This document shows positions 19,282-27,417 of a stretch of DNA of 34,869 nt, in pieces. The position numbers and the translations under genes are program-made. The number at the start of each line of letters is the position of its first letter. Within the stretch, counting starts at the first letter, position 1. The notes under the pieces were generated by a model. That model had not been told where the DNA came from, ran no database searches, and saw only the letters and a program-made list of their open reading frames with translations. Where the stretch lies: contig NZ_JALEGT010000098.1 in assembly GCF_022763305.1 (NCBI RefSeq), positions 1 through 34,869 on the forward strand. The letters are read 5' to 3'. The stretch is from Marivita sp. (GTDB lineage: Bacteria > Pseudomonadota > Alphaproteobacteria > Rhodobacterales > Rhodobacteraceae).

Positions 19282-20166
19282 TCAGGCGAACAGGATCGCG
19301 GTACCGGCCGCCGCGGTGGTGGCCGCGAGGGCAAGCCGTTTCCGCGGGATCGGCTCCGAATGGGCGAAAACCATGACCAGCCCCGCGGAAAAGAAGACTT
19401 CCAGCGTGCCGAGCACGGCGACGATGCTGACAGGCGCCGATTTCAGGGCGAAGAACTGCAGGGTCTGCCCGACGCTGAGCGCCAGGGCCGTGGCACAGTG
19501 CCAGCGCCCGTGATCGCGCAAGAGATGCCCAACCCCTGCACGGGGGCCGCGCCGGACCACCGCGGCGCCGAAAAACCACAGGCTTCCGACCAGCGCACCG
19601 ATGAATGTGCCGAACGCCGCGTCGGGCAGTGTATCGAGACCGAGACTGCGCATCGTATAGGCCAGCGCATAGAAGAAGGCCGACCCGATCCCCAGCAGCA
19701 GCCCGGGATCGAAGCCGGGGCCGGTCCTGCGCCGTGGTCTCTGCCAGTAGCACATGACACCCGCCAGGATGATTGCGCCGCCAATGATCGTCCTGGCATC
19801 CGGCACCTCTGCCAGCAGCACAAGGGCGCAGAGCAGCGCGAATACCGGCGTCAGGCGACGCAGCAGGCTGGCTCGGACGGCCCCGATGCGCTCGGTCGCG
19901 CGATACATGGTCACGCGGCCCAGCACCGTCGAGAACAGGCCGGCCAGGGCGAAAATGACAAGCGCCTGCCGGCTCTCCGGAGCCAGCAGAGTTCGCGCGG
20001 GAACCTCGCCCCAACCGAACCAGAGCGCCCATGTCAGCGCGGCGGTGGCGACAACCGACAGGAAGACGCCGTTATCGCCGCGCGCGCTGGCCTTGCTCCT
20101 GACGATGGTGACGCCGGCAACCCCGTAGGCCGCCGCTGCCAGCAGCGCGTAAACCTCACCGGTCAT
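19282..20166 (-). CDS. EamA/DMT-family membrane transporter
   Basis: The 294-residue protein has about ten hydrophobic helices in two related halves, the pattern of EamA (drug/metabolite transporter) proteins. The first half opens with VYALLAAAAYGVAGVTIVRS, and the second with LLLGIGSAFFYALAYTMRSL. The ATG at 20166 is preferred to the GTG just before it, because GGGAGG lies 6-7 bases upstream of it. It follows the DapA-family gene by 25 bp. EamA proteins often export amino acids or metabolites, so it could relieve build-up of a pathway intermediate, but no substrate can be read from the sequence. Confidence 0.82.
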   Translation of the reverse strand: MTGEVYALLAAAAYGVAGVTIVRSKASARGDNGVFLSVVATAALTWALWFGWGEVPARTLLAPESRQALVIFALAGLFSTVLGRVTMYRATERIGAVRASLLRRLTPVFALLCALVLLAEVPDARTIIGGAIILAGVMCYWQRPRRRTGPGFDPGLLLGIGSAFFYALAYTMRSLGLDTLPDAAFGTFIGALVGSLWFFGAAVVRRGPRAGVGHLLRDHGRWHCATALALSVGQTLQFFALKSAPVSIVAVLGTLEVFFSAGLVMVFAHSEPIPRKRLALAATTAAAGTAILFA

Positions 20167-20191
20167 CACGCGCCTCCCTGCATTGCCGGGA

Positions 20192-21145
20192 TCAGAGTTG
20201 CAGGCCGCAATCCTCGAAGGCGGCGCTGGTCGCGGCTTTCTCGGCCTCGGTCAGCTCCAGCATCGGATGGCGCACACGCCCGCCGGTCTGGCCCAGGAGG
20301 TCCTGCCAATATTTGCCGTGAGCCGTGGGTTTGCCGCCCGGTTTGGTCTTGCGGATCGCCTCGCGCACCGGGTTGAGGCTGTCGCGGACCCGCCGTGCCT
20401 GATCGAATTTTCCGGCGAAGGCCAATTCGGTATATTCGTGCATCCGGCGGTCGTTGGCGGTCTGAAGCTGGTAGGGCGGCGAGGAGCAGAGATATAGCTG
20501 CCAACCCAGCTCCTCGATATTGTCCAGCCACTCGTCCTCGGACGAGGTCGAGACAAGGATCTTGTCGCCGACCATCCTGGTCAGCCGCGCGTACATTTCG
20601 CGGGGGACCGAATATTTAATTGCCATGATGTTGGGCAAGTCGGCAATGCGCGCACAGGTTTCCGGCTCCATCAGATAGCCGCTGTCGGGATGGCTCCACA
20701 TCGCGATGCCGATGTCGAGCCGGTCGCAGAGATGCTTGTAGTAGTTGTAAAGCACCTCGTCGCGGTCGGAGCAGAAGCTGAGCATCGGCGCATGGACCAC
20801 GACGTAGTCGGCGCCGCAGTCCTGGGCGTGGCGGCCAAGCTCCAGCACCGTGTCCACGTTCTGATCCGAGATCGACATGATGGTACCGGCCTGGCCCGCG
20901 CATTCCTCGGCGGCAAGGGTCATGTTGCGCTTGCGCTCTTCCAGCGACATCGACCAGAATTCGCCCTGTTTGCCGGCGATGAACAGCCCCTGGATGCCGA
21001 GATCGTCGATCCAGTGGCGGATATTGCGGCGCAGCGCAGCCTCATCGAGTTGCAGATCTGCGTCGAAGGGGTTGAGCGCGGCCGCCCAAATGCCGCGCAT
21101 CGTCTCGCGCGCATGGGCCTTGGCTTCGTGCTTGGCGTAATTCAT
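20192..21145 (-). CDS. DapA/NAL-family (dihydrodipicolinate synthase-like) lyase or hydratase
   Basis: The 317-residue product belongs to the class I aldolase family that includes dihydrodipicolinate synthase, N-acetylneuraminate lyase and hydratase-aldolases of aromatic pathways. The Schiff-base lysine is K177 in IMAIKYSV, and the carboxylate-binding loop is AGKQGEF (residues 57-63, in place of the usual GTTGE). It is longer than DapA proper (about 290) and lacks its exact motifs, so lysine biosynthesis is unlikely. The ATG at 21145 follows GGAAGG. It is divergent from the nadX-like gene with a shared LysR box, and co-transcribed with EamA. A role in cleaving or hydrating a ring-cleavage product is an inference from context. 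Confidence 0.82.
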   Translation of the reverse strand: MNYAKHEAKAHARETMRGIWAAALNPFDADLQLDEAALRRNIRHWIDDLGIQGLFIAGKQGEFWSMSLEERKRNMTLAAEECAGQAGTIMSISDQNVDTVLELGRHAQDCGADYVVVHAPMLSFCSDRDEVLYNYYKHLCDRLDIGIAMWSHPDSGYLMEPETCARIADLPNIMAIKYSVPREMYARLTRMVGDKILVSTSSEDEWLDNIEELGWQLYLCSSPPYQLQTANDRRMHEYTELAFAGKFDQARRVRDSLNPVREAIRKTKPGGKPTAHGKYWQDLLGQTGGRVRHPMLELTEAEKAATSAAFEDCGLQL

Positions 21146-21236
21146 GACAGCTGCCTTCCTGTTCGGGTTCTCGGGCGCCGGACCTGCCGGGACAGCAGGG
21201 GCGGATATGGGGGCATACAGTCAGGAAGTTGCCGCC

Positions 21237-21266
21237 ATGCCAAATTCCGAGCGTAGAATTTGGTAT
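21237..21266. promoter_or_regulatory. Inverted repeat in the dapA/nadX divergent promoter
   Basis: CCAAATTC (21240-21247) and GAATTTGG (21256-21263) are perfect 8-bp complements around an 8-bp spacer. With one G-T exception the pairing extends outward to 21237 and 21266. The right arm overlaps the left half of LysR box B, so the two sites may be parts of one extended regulator-binding region serving both divergent transcripts. Confidence 0.5.
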
Positions 21267-21284
21267 CAAAAAAATGTATATCAG
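21260..21284. promoter_or_regulatory. LysR-type box B, between divergent dapA-like and nadX-like genes
   Basis: The site reads TTGGTAT-N11-ATATCAG, with the T-N11-A core and the same spacing as boxes A and C. It lies 114 bp upstream of the dapA-like ATG and 66 bp upstream of the nadX-like ATG, so one bound regulator could control both. The LysR gene is the second gene of the rightward transcript, which fits autoregulation. Confidence 0.65.
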
Positions 21285-21350
21285 ATGGCGAAGGATTTCC
21301 TTTTGATGGCCCTTTGGAGATGGAAGGATGGCCGGGAAAAGGAGACGGAC

Positions 21351-22133
21351 ATGAAGATTGGCCTGATCGGGCACGGCGCCATAGCCGAATACGTATCGGC
21401 ACAGCTTGCGGCACGGGGCATCACGCCGGCCGTGTTCCTGCTGCGGACACCGCGGGCCTTGCAGGGGCCAGATGCGGATGTGCCGCAGGTGACCGCGGCG
21501 CACCTTCTGCCGGACGGGCTCGACCTGATGGTGGATTGCGCAGGGCATTCCGGGCTGTCGACCCATGGGTCGGCTATCCTGTCGCAGGGGATCGACCTGG
21601 TCAGCGTGTCGCTCGGGGCGCTGGCCGATCGCACGTTGCAGAACACCCTGGAAGAGGCGGCCCGGCGCGGCGGCGCACGGCTTCACCTCGCAAGCGGCGC
21701 GATTGGCGCCCTCGACTGCCTGGCAGCGGCTCGGGTCGGCGGGCTCGATGAGGTCACCTATGTCGGGCGCAAACCGCCGGCAGGCTGGCAAGGCTCGCCG
21801 GCCGAGGAGGTACTGGACCTCGACAGGCTAGTCACCGTGTCGGAGCATTTTGCCGGTAACGCGCGCGAGGCTGCCGTCCAATATCCCAAGAATGCCAATG
21901 TTGCCGCTGCGGTGGCTCTGGCGGGGGCCGGGTTCGAGGCGACGCGGGTGCGTCTGGTCGCCGACCCCGGACTCACCGAAAACATCCATGAAATCCATGC
22001 TGCTGGCGCCTTCGGGCGGTTTTCATTCCGCATCGAAGGACGCACACTGCCTGACAATCCGCGCAGCTCCGCGCTGGCAGCGATGAGTGTGATCGCCGCC
22101 ATCGAACGTCAGCGTGAAGTGATTACCATCTGA
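21351..22133 (+). CDS. nadX: L-aspartate dehydrogenase-like oxidoreductase
   Basis: The family interconverts L-aspartate and iminosuccinate with NAD(P). The 260-residue product has the Rossmann loop IGLIGHGAIAEYV (residues 3-15), the motif ASGAIGALDCLAAA (114-127), YPKNANVAAAVALAG (178-192) and the catalytic histidine H213 in ENIHEIHAAG. The ATG at 21351 has AAAAGGAG upstream. No nadA, nadB or nadC is present, so a role in NAD synthesis is not supported by context. Lying between a DapA-family enzyme, a LysR gene and a semialdehyde dehydrogenase, it more likely works on an amino or imino acid from ring cleavage, for example reducing an imine. That substrate is an inference. LysR starts 9 bp after its stop. 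Confidence 0.83.
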   Translation: MKIGLIGHGAIAEYVSAQLAARGITPAVFLLRTPRALQGPDADVPQVTAAHLLPDGLDLMVDCAGHSGLSTHGSAILSQGIDLVSVSLGALADRTLQNTLEEAARRGGARLHLASGAIGALDCLAAARVGGLDEVTYVGRKPPAGWQGSPAEEVLDLDRLVTVSEHFAGNAREAAVQYPKNANVAAAVALAGAGFEATRVRLVADPGLTENIHEIHAAGAFGRFSFRIEGRTLPDNPRSSALAAMSVIAAIERQREVITI

Positions 22134-22142
22134 GGAGAAATC

Positions 22143-23087
22143 ATGGTCTCGCGCCATTCCCGCATCGTCGACCGTGCCCTGACCCGGCTCAAACTGCGGC
22201 AGTTGCGGCTTTTGGTGGCGGTCGGCCGACACGGCAATATCAGAAGTGCCGCGCAGGATCTGGGCATTTCCCAGCCGGCGGCCACCAAGATGATCCAGGA
22301 TCTGGAACTGGATTTCGAGGTCGAGCTGTTCACCCGCACCAATCGCGGTGTGGTCCCGACCGTGTTCGGAGAGGCGCTGATCCGCCATGGCAAGCTGATC
22401 TTCGCGCAGGTTTCCAACGCGGCACAGGAGCTCGATGACCTGAATGAAGGCAGCAGCGGACGGGTTGTGATCGGCACCTTGCTCGCGGCCTCACCTTCGC
22501 TATTGCCCTCCGCCGTCGAACGGCTGTTGGCCGAGCGGCCCAACGTCGCAATCAGGCTTGTCGAAGGGACCAATGAAATGCTGATGCCGTCGCTGATGTC
22601 TGGCGAAATCGACATGGTCGTCGGCCGATTGCCAGTCTATCGCCACCGCTCGACGATCGTACAGGAGAAGTTCTTCGATGAACGGATTGTCATGGTGGCC
22701 GGGCCCGATCATCCCCTCGTTGGCAAGTCGGCGGTCACGTTCGAGCGGTTGAGCGAGTATGGCTGGGTCCTGCCCCCTGTCGAAACCACGCTGCGGCGGC
22801 AGATCGACCAGTTCTTCATTCGTCAAGGCCAGTTCGTGCCTAAATTGGTCATAGAATCCGTCTCGTTTCTGGCAAATCGCGCCTTGTTGCGGAAAAACCA
22901 GATTCTCGGGCTCATGCCCGCCGATGTCGCGGCACTCGATGTGAAGGCCGGCCTGCTGGCGCAGATCGATTGGACCGTGCCATTCGGCGCCGGCCCGGTC
23001 GGGGTCTCGCACCGCGGCGAAGACAGCCTGTCGCCGGCGGGAATGGCGCTTCTTCACCATCTGCGTTTGACCGCCTCGGAACACTGA
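22143..23087 (+). CDS. LysR-family transcriptional regulator (probable regulator of the island)
   Basis: The 314-residue protein has an N-terminal winged helix-turn-helix (residues about 14-73, with LRQLRLLVAVGRHGNIRSAA and ISQPAATKMIQDLE) and a C-terminal ligand-binding domain that begins near GRVVIGTLLAASPSLLP. It resembles the GbpR-like subgroup, which has about ten extra residues before the HTH. A ribosome binding site (GAGGAG) lies between the nadX stop and the ATG, so the two are co-transcribed. Three LysR-type boxes with identical spacing lie around it, at 19254, 21260 and 23103. This is the best evidence that it controls the dioxygenase-TAXI-sulfatase block, dapA-eamA, its own operon and the downstream aldehyde dehydrogenase. 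The inducer is unknown. Confidence 0.9.
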   Translation: MVSRHSRIVDRALTRLKLRQLRLLVAVGRHGNIRSAAQDLGISQPAATKMIQDLELDFEVELFTRTNRGVVPTVFGEALIRHGKLIFAQVSNAAQELDDLNEGSSGRVVIGTLLAASPSLLPSAVERLLAERPNVAIRLVEGTNEMLMPSLMSGEIDMVVGRLPVYRHRSTIVQEKFFDERIVMVAGPDHPLVGKSAVTFERLSEYGWVLPPVETTLRRQIDQFFIRQGQFVPKLVIESVSFLANRALLRKNQILGLMPADVAALDVKAGLLAQIDWTVPFGAGPVGVSHRGEDSLSPAGMALLHHLRLTASEH

Positions 23088-23102
23088 CGGCCCGCAACGA
23101 GG

Positions 23103-23127
23103 CTGGTATAAGACAAGCCGATATCTG
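23103..23127. promoter_or_regulatory. LysR-type box C, upstream of the aldehyde dehydrogenase
   Basis: The site reads CTGGTAT-N11-ATATCTG, the same layout as boxes A and B with the TAT-N11-ATA core. It lies in the 118-bp gap between the LysR gene and the aldehyde dehydrogenase, 78 bp upstream of the latter's ATG. This implies a separate promoter for the dehydrogenase and possibly sulP. Confidence 0.6.
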
Positions 23128-23205
23128 TATTTCGCCAATTCCCTTGAACGAAAGCCTGCCAGCTTGTGTCATTGGCCTCGACATTCATTGGCAAGCGAGA
23201 CTGAT

Positions 23206-24642
23206 ATGACCTCCTATCCGGACCTGAAACTCTATATCGCGGGCGAATGGCGCGACACGCGCGAACACCTTCCCGTCGTCAACCCAGCCACCGAAGTCGA
23301 AATCGGCCGCCTGCCGCATGCTGAAACCTCCGATCTCGACGATGCCTTGTCCGCCGCCGAGGTAGGCTTCCGGATCTGGCGTGCGACCGCGCCGCGCGAC
23401 CGGGCCGACGTCATGCTGAAAGCCGCCGCCATCCTGCGCGACCGGCAGGAGGAGATCGCCCGGGCGATCACCGCCGAACATGGCAAGCCGCTGACCCAGG
23501 CGCGGCTCGAAGTGATCCGGGGCTGCGAGTTCATCGAATGGGACGCGGGCGAGGCGGTGCGCACCTATGGCCGGGTCATCCCCTCCGCACAAGGCGTGCG
23601 CTACGTCGTGCATCACCAGCCGATCGGCGTGGTACTTGGCCTCTCGCCCTGGAACTTCCCGATGAGCCAGCCCTGCCGCAAGGTCGCCGGCGCGCTTGCT
23701 ACGGGCTGTTCGATCATTCTCAAGGCGGCCGAAGAAACGCCGGCCGGGGCCCTGCATATCGCCCGCGCCTTCCACGACGCGGGCCTGCCGCCGGGGGTGC
23801 TGAACCTCGTTTTCGGCACGCCGGCGATGATTTCCGATCACCTGATCCGGCAGGACCCGGTGCGGCTCGTGGCCTTCACCGGTTCGACCGCCGTGGGGCG
23901 CCATCTGACAACGCTGGCCTCGGAAAACATGACCCGCGTGCTGATGGAACTGGGCGGCCATGCGCCGGTGATCGTCTGCGAGGATACCGACGTGGAACGC
24001 GCCGCGATCAGCAGCGCCGTACGCAAGTACCGCAACGCCGGGCAGGTCTGCACCTCGCCCACCCGCTTCTTCGTGCATGACAGCATCTTCGAGCACTATG
24101 CCGACACGTTCGTCAAGCGTGCCGCCGCAACGGTGGTTGGCAACGGCACGGATGCGGGCGTCGAGATGGGGCCGCTTGCCAATGAGCGCCGCGTGCCGGC
24201 GCTGGCCGCGCTGGTCGAGGATGCTCGCGAAAAGGGCGCCGAAGTGCGGACCGGCGGCGCGCGGATCGGCAACAAGGGTTATTTCTTCGAACCCACCGTG
24301 CTGGTCAACGTTCCCGACGACGCCCGCGTGATGCAGGAGGAGCCCTTCGGCCCACTTGCCGTGATCAATCCGGTCTCGTCGCTGGACGAGGCGATCGCCA
24401 AGGCAAACTCCACGCCCTTCGGGTTGGCCGCCTATGGTTTCACCAACCGCGCCGACTATATCGACCGGATGACAGACGAGATCGAGGCCGGCAACGTCTC
24501 GTTCAACACGCTAGAGGCCTCTTTGCCGGAAACCCCGTTCGGCGGCGTCAAGTCGAGCGGCTACGGCCGCGAGGGTGGCATCGAGGGGCTCGACAACTAC
24601 ATGATCGTGAAAAACATCTCGCACAGCATGCAGATCGTGTGA
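23206..24642 (+). CDS. NAD(P)-dependent aldehyde dehydrogenase, succinate-semialdehyde dehydrogenase-like
   Basis: The 478-residue enzyme oxidises an aldehyde to the acid. The catalytic pair is E248 in LMELGGHAP and C282 in AGQVCTSPTRF. PWNFPMSQPCRKVAGALA (residues 148-165) and AFTGSTAVGR (223-232) form the cofactor site. Sequence style and length fit the GabD/succinate-semialdehyde group rather than the longer 2-aminomuconate semialdehyde dehydrogenases, but the latter role cannot be excluded. The ATG at 23206 was chosen because the family N-terminus (LYIAGEW) starts just after it; an upstream TTG at 23164 is less likely. A LysR box lies 78 bp upstream and a strong hairpin follows the stop. 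In context it would oxidise a semialdehyde from the dioxygenase and DapA-type steps. Confidence 0.88.
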   Translation: MTSYPDLKLYIAGEWRDTREHLPVVNPATEVEIGRLPHAETSDLDDALSAAEVGFRIWRATAPRDRADVMLKAAAILRDRQEEIARAITAEHGKPLTQARLEVIRGCEFIEWDAGEAVRTYGRVIPSAQGVRYVVHHQPIGVVLGLSPWNFPMSQPCRKVAGALATGCSIILKAAEETPAGALHIARAFHDAGLPPGVLNLVFGTPAMISDHLIRQDPVRLVAFTGSTAVGRHLTTLASENMTRVLMELGGHAPVIVCEDTDVERAAISSAVRKYRNAGQVCTSPTRFFVHDSIFEHYADTFVKRAAATVVGNGTDAGVEMGPLANERRVPALAALVEDAREKGAEVRTGGARIGNKGYFFEPTVLVNVPDDARVMQEEPFGPLAVINPVSSLDEAIAKANSTPFGLAAYGFTNRADYIDRMTDEIEAGNVSFNTLEASLPETPFGGVKSSGYGREGGIEGLDNYMIVKNISHSMQIV

Positions 24643-24650
24643 GGCTGGCG

Positions 24651-24682
24651 TTCCGCCTTGCCGTATTTCCAGCAAGGCGGAA
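24651..24682 (+). terminator. Strong hairpin after the aldehyde dehydrogenase gene
   Basis: TTCCGCCTTGC (24651-24661) and GCAAGGCGGAA (24672-24682) form a perfect 11-bp stem with a 10-base loop, 8 bases after the stop. No T-run follows, so it may be a weak terminator, an mRNA-stabilising 3' stem, or an attenuator lowering sulP expression. Confidence 0.6.
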
Positions 24683-24706
24683 TGCAGGGGTCACGGACCG
24701 TAGAAC

Positions 24707-26533
24707 ATGGCAAAAGCGGAACCGATATTACCTGTGCAGGGTCTTGCATCGAAGCTGAAGACGGCCGCCGGGCACGCAGTTCCGCCCTGGGCCGGACGGG
24801 TCACGCGCACGACGTTGCGCGGTGATCTGACCGCCGGCCTCACCGGTGCGACGCTGGTGCTGCCGCAAGGGGTTGCGTTCGCGTCAATCGCAGGCCTGCC
24901 GCCGCAATACGGGTTCTATACGGCGATGGTGACGCCGGTGGTCGCCGCGCTCTTCGGATCGAGCTGGCATGCGGTCTCGGGACCGACGACCGCGATCTCG
25001 ATCCTTGTTTTCGGGGCACTGGCCGAACATTTCGTCCCCGGCTCGCCCGACTACATTTCCGCAGCAATCACGCTCGCCCTCTGCGTCGGGCTGTTCCAGC
25101 TGATCCTCGGGATCGCTCGTCTCGGGGTCCTCGTCGATTTCGTATCACATTCGGTCATGACCGGCTTCATCACCGGCGCCGCCTTGCTGATCGCGGTCAG
25201 CCAGATCAGGCACGTGCTCGCCCTGAACATCCCGCGCACCGAGAGCCTGGTCGAACATTTCGGCCTGCTGTGGGAACACCTCCCGCAGACCGACTGGCGC
25301 GCGCTTGCGATCGCCCTGTTGGCCCTGACCACCGGCGCCGCCATCAAGCATGTCCGGCCGCTCTGGCCCAACTACCTGCTGGCGCTCTTCGCCGCGACAC
25401 TGGCCAGCCTGCTCTTCGGCGGGTCCGAGGCCGGGCTGACCACTATCGGCACCATCGAGGGACTGCTGCCTGTCTTCGAGTTGCCGGCGCTCGGTCTGGG
25501 TTTTGTTCAGGAGTTTGGAGGGGCGATTGTCGCCATCGGCCTGGTCGGCCTGCTCGAAGCGATGTCGGTATCGCGCGGCATCGCGCTGCGCTCGGGTCAG
25601 TTGATCGACGGAAACCGCGAGTTCGTGGCGCAAGGCCTCTCCAACATCGCCGCCAGCTTCTTCCGCTGCTATCCCGGCTCGGCTTCCTTTACCCGGTCCG
25701 GGGTCAATTTCGACGCCGGCGCGCAGACGCCGTTGTCGGCGATCTTCGCCGCCCTGTTCCTTGCCGCGATCCTGTTCTTTGTCGCCCCTTTCTTCGCCTA
25801 TGTCCCGATCTCGGGCATGGCCGGGGTGATCCTGCTCGTGGCCTGGAGGCTGATCGACTTTCGCGAGATCCGGCATATCGTCACCACCTCGACCTCCGAG
25901 ATCGTTATCGCGGCGGTTACCTTCCTGTCGGCGCTGTTCCTTTCGCTCGAATTCGCGATCTATGCAGGTGTCCTGCTGTCGCTGGCCCTGTTCCTGAAAG
26001 GCACCGCGCGACCGTTCATCGGTGTCGGAGCGCCCAACCCCGATAGCCCACGCCGGAAATTCATGGCCGCGGCCGAGAACGGGCTGGCGGAATGCCCGCA
26101 GCTCCTGATCGCGCGTATCGACGGGCCGCTCTATTTCGGCTCGGTGGAGTTTCTCCGCCGCCGCTTCCGCCGCTTTGAGATCGAGCGGCCGGAACAGAGG
26201 CACCTCCTGTTCCTCGTCAAGGGCGTCGGCGAGATCGACCTGTCGGGCGCCGATTTCATGATCGAGGAAGCTGCGCGCCGCCAGAAGCGTGGCGGAACGT
26301 TCCACCTGCAGCTCGTGACCCCGAGGACCATCGCCAAACTGGCACGGCTGAAGGTGTTCAAGGCACTTACGAAGGAAAACATCCACCTGTCAAAGGGCGA
26401 CGCCATCGCTGCCGTCGTTCCGACACTCGACCAGTCGATCTGCGCCAGGTGCACCGCCAGGATCTTCCTGGAATGCCCCGGTCCGGAACCCGAACCGTCC
26501 TCGGATTCGGGCAGGTCGGCGTCCGGTACCTAG
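24707..26533 (+). CDS. SulP-family anion transporter with STAS domain
   Basis: The 608-residue protein has the SulP membrane domain (residues about 35-430) and a C-terminal cytoplasmic STAS domain (about 455-570, with LIARIDGPLYFGSVEFLRRR and GEIDLSGADFMIEEAAR). SulP signatures seen are LTAGLTGATLVLPQGVAFAS, GLPPQYGFYTAMVTPVVAAL and SGPTTAISILVFG. Family members move sulfate, bicarbonate or other anions. With two sulfatases in the same island, release or balance of sulfate is a reasonable role, but that is inference. The last residues are Cys- and Pro-rich. Its stop overlaps that of the convergent LysR gene over a CTAG. Confidence 0.9.
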   Translation: MAKAEPILPVQGLASKLKTAAGHAVPPWAGRVTRTTLRGDLTAGLTGATLVLPQGVAFASIAGLPPQYGFYTAMVTPVVAALFGSSWHAVSGPTTAISILVFGALAEHFVPGSPDYISAAITLALCVGLFQLILGIARLGVLVDFVSHSVMTGFITGAALLIAVSQIRHVLALNIPRTESLVEHFGLLWEHLPQTDWRALAIALLALTTGAAIKHVRPLWPNYLLALFAATLASLLFGGSEAGLTTIGTIEGLLPVFELPALGLGFVQEFGGAIVAIGLVGLLEAMSVSRGIALRSGQLIDGNREFVAQGLSNIAASFFRCYPGSASFTRSGVNFDAGAQTPLSAIFAALFLAAILFFVAPFFAYVPISGMAGVILLVAWRLIDFREIRHIVTTSTSEIVIAAVTFLSALFLSLEFAIYAGVLLSLALFLKGTARPFIGVGAPNPDSPRRKFMAAAENGLAECPQLLIARIDGPLYFGSVEFLRRRFRRFEIERPEQRHLLFLVKGVGEIDLSGADFMIEEAARRQKRGGTFHLQLVTPRTIAKLARLKVFKALTKENIHLSKGDAIAAVVPTLDQSICARCTARIFLECPGPEPEPSSDSGRSASGT

Positions 26534-27417
26534 GCCCGCAGAAAAATCCGCCGTTCGTCACGTACCAGCTGATCCAGGATTTCCACGGCAGCGCTGATCC
26601 GACGGGCGACTCTCATATTTTCATGCCAGACGGTCCAATAGGTCCGCGTCGCGAAGGTTTCGGGGAAAAGGCGCTCGATCTCCGCGGCCCCGGCAGCCAT
26701 GAAATCGTGCAGGATACCGATTCCCACGCCGGCGCGGACGGCTTCGAACTGGCCGATCGCGGTGGAGACCTCGACGTCGGACCGCCAGTCGCGCATGAAA
26801 TCGGCGGAATAGTTCAGATCGGGCGAATAGATCAGATCCTCGACATAGCCGAGCAGCGTGTGCCGCCGCAGCTGCGCCAGATCGCGGGGCCGACCGGCCC
26901 GCTCCAGGTAGTCTTTCGATGCGTAGAGTCCGAGGGTGTATTCTGTCAGCTTCCGGACCCGCAATCGCCCCCTGTCCGGACGGCCGACCATGACCGCGAT
27001 ATCGGCCTCGCGCTCCGAAAGCGAGAAACTGCGCGGGACCGGCACGAGCTGGACCTGTAATTCCGGGTGTTGCTGGCGGAACCGGGTCAGCCGCGGCGCG
27101 AGGAAGGCGCTTCCGAATCCATCCGGCGCGCCGATGCGTATCGTTCCGGCGATACGTTCGCGGCGACTTGTCACCCGTGCCACTCCCGACACGACTTCGC
27201 CTTCGACCCTGTCGGCGGTTTCCAGCAGCATCTGGCCGTCCTCGGTAAGCTGGCAGCCCCGCGTCGTCCGGTCCAGGAGCCGCGCGCCCACCGCGCCTTC
27301 GAGCGCGGCTATATGCCGACTCAGAAGCGCCTGGCTGACGCCGCGCCTGCGCGCCGCGCCCAGCATCTGCCCTTCGCGTGCGACGGCAAGAAAATAGCGG
27401 AGGTCATCCCAGTTCAT
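26530..27417 (-). CDS. LysR-family transcriptional regulator divergent from mmsA
   Basis: The 295-residue protein starts with a typical LysR helix-turn-helix (MNWDDLRYFLAVAREGQMLG, then QALLSRHIAALEGAVGARLL), with the substrate-binding domain from about residue 88 (RIAGTIRIGAPDGFGSAFLA). It differs clearly from the LysR at 22143. It is transcribed away from mmsA with 92 bp between the starts, the usual layout for a LysR and its target. The Shine-Dalgarno before the ATG is weak. Its 3' end overlaps sulP by 4 bases on the opposite strand. Confidence 0.92.
   Translation of the reverse strand: MNWDDLRYFLAVAREGQMLGAARRRGVSQALLSRHIAALEGAVGARLLDRTTRGCQLTEDGQMLLETADRVEGEVVSGVARVTSRRERIAGTIRIGAPDGFGSAFLAPRLTRFRQQHPELQVQLVPVPRSFSLSEREADIAVMVGRPDRGRLRVRKLTEYTLGLYASKDYLERAGRPRDLAQLRRHTLLGYVEDLIYSPDLNYSADFMRDWRSDVEVSTAIGQFEAVRAGVGIGILHDFMAAGAAEIERLFPETFATRTYWTVWHENMRVARRISAAVEILDQLVRDERRIFLRA

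Noticed and set aside
20192-21145. Lysine-biosynthesis dapA
   Set aside because: The loop is GKQGE rather than GTTGE, the protein is longer, and the context is catabolic.
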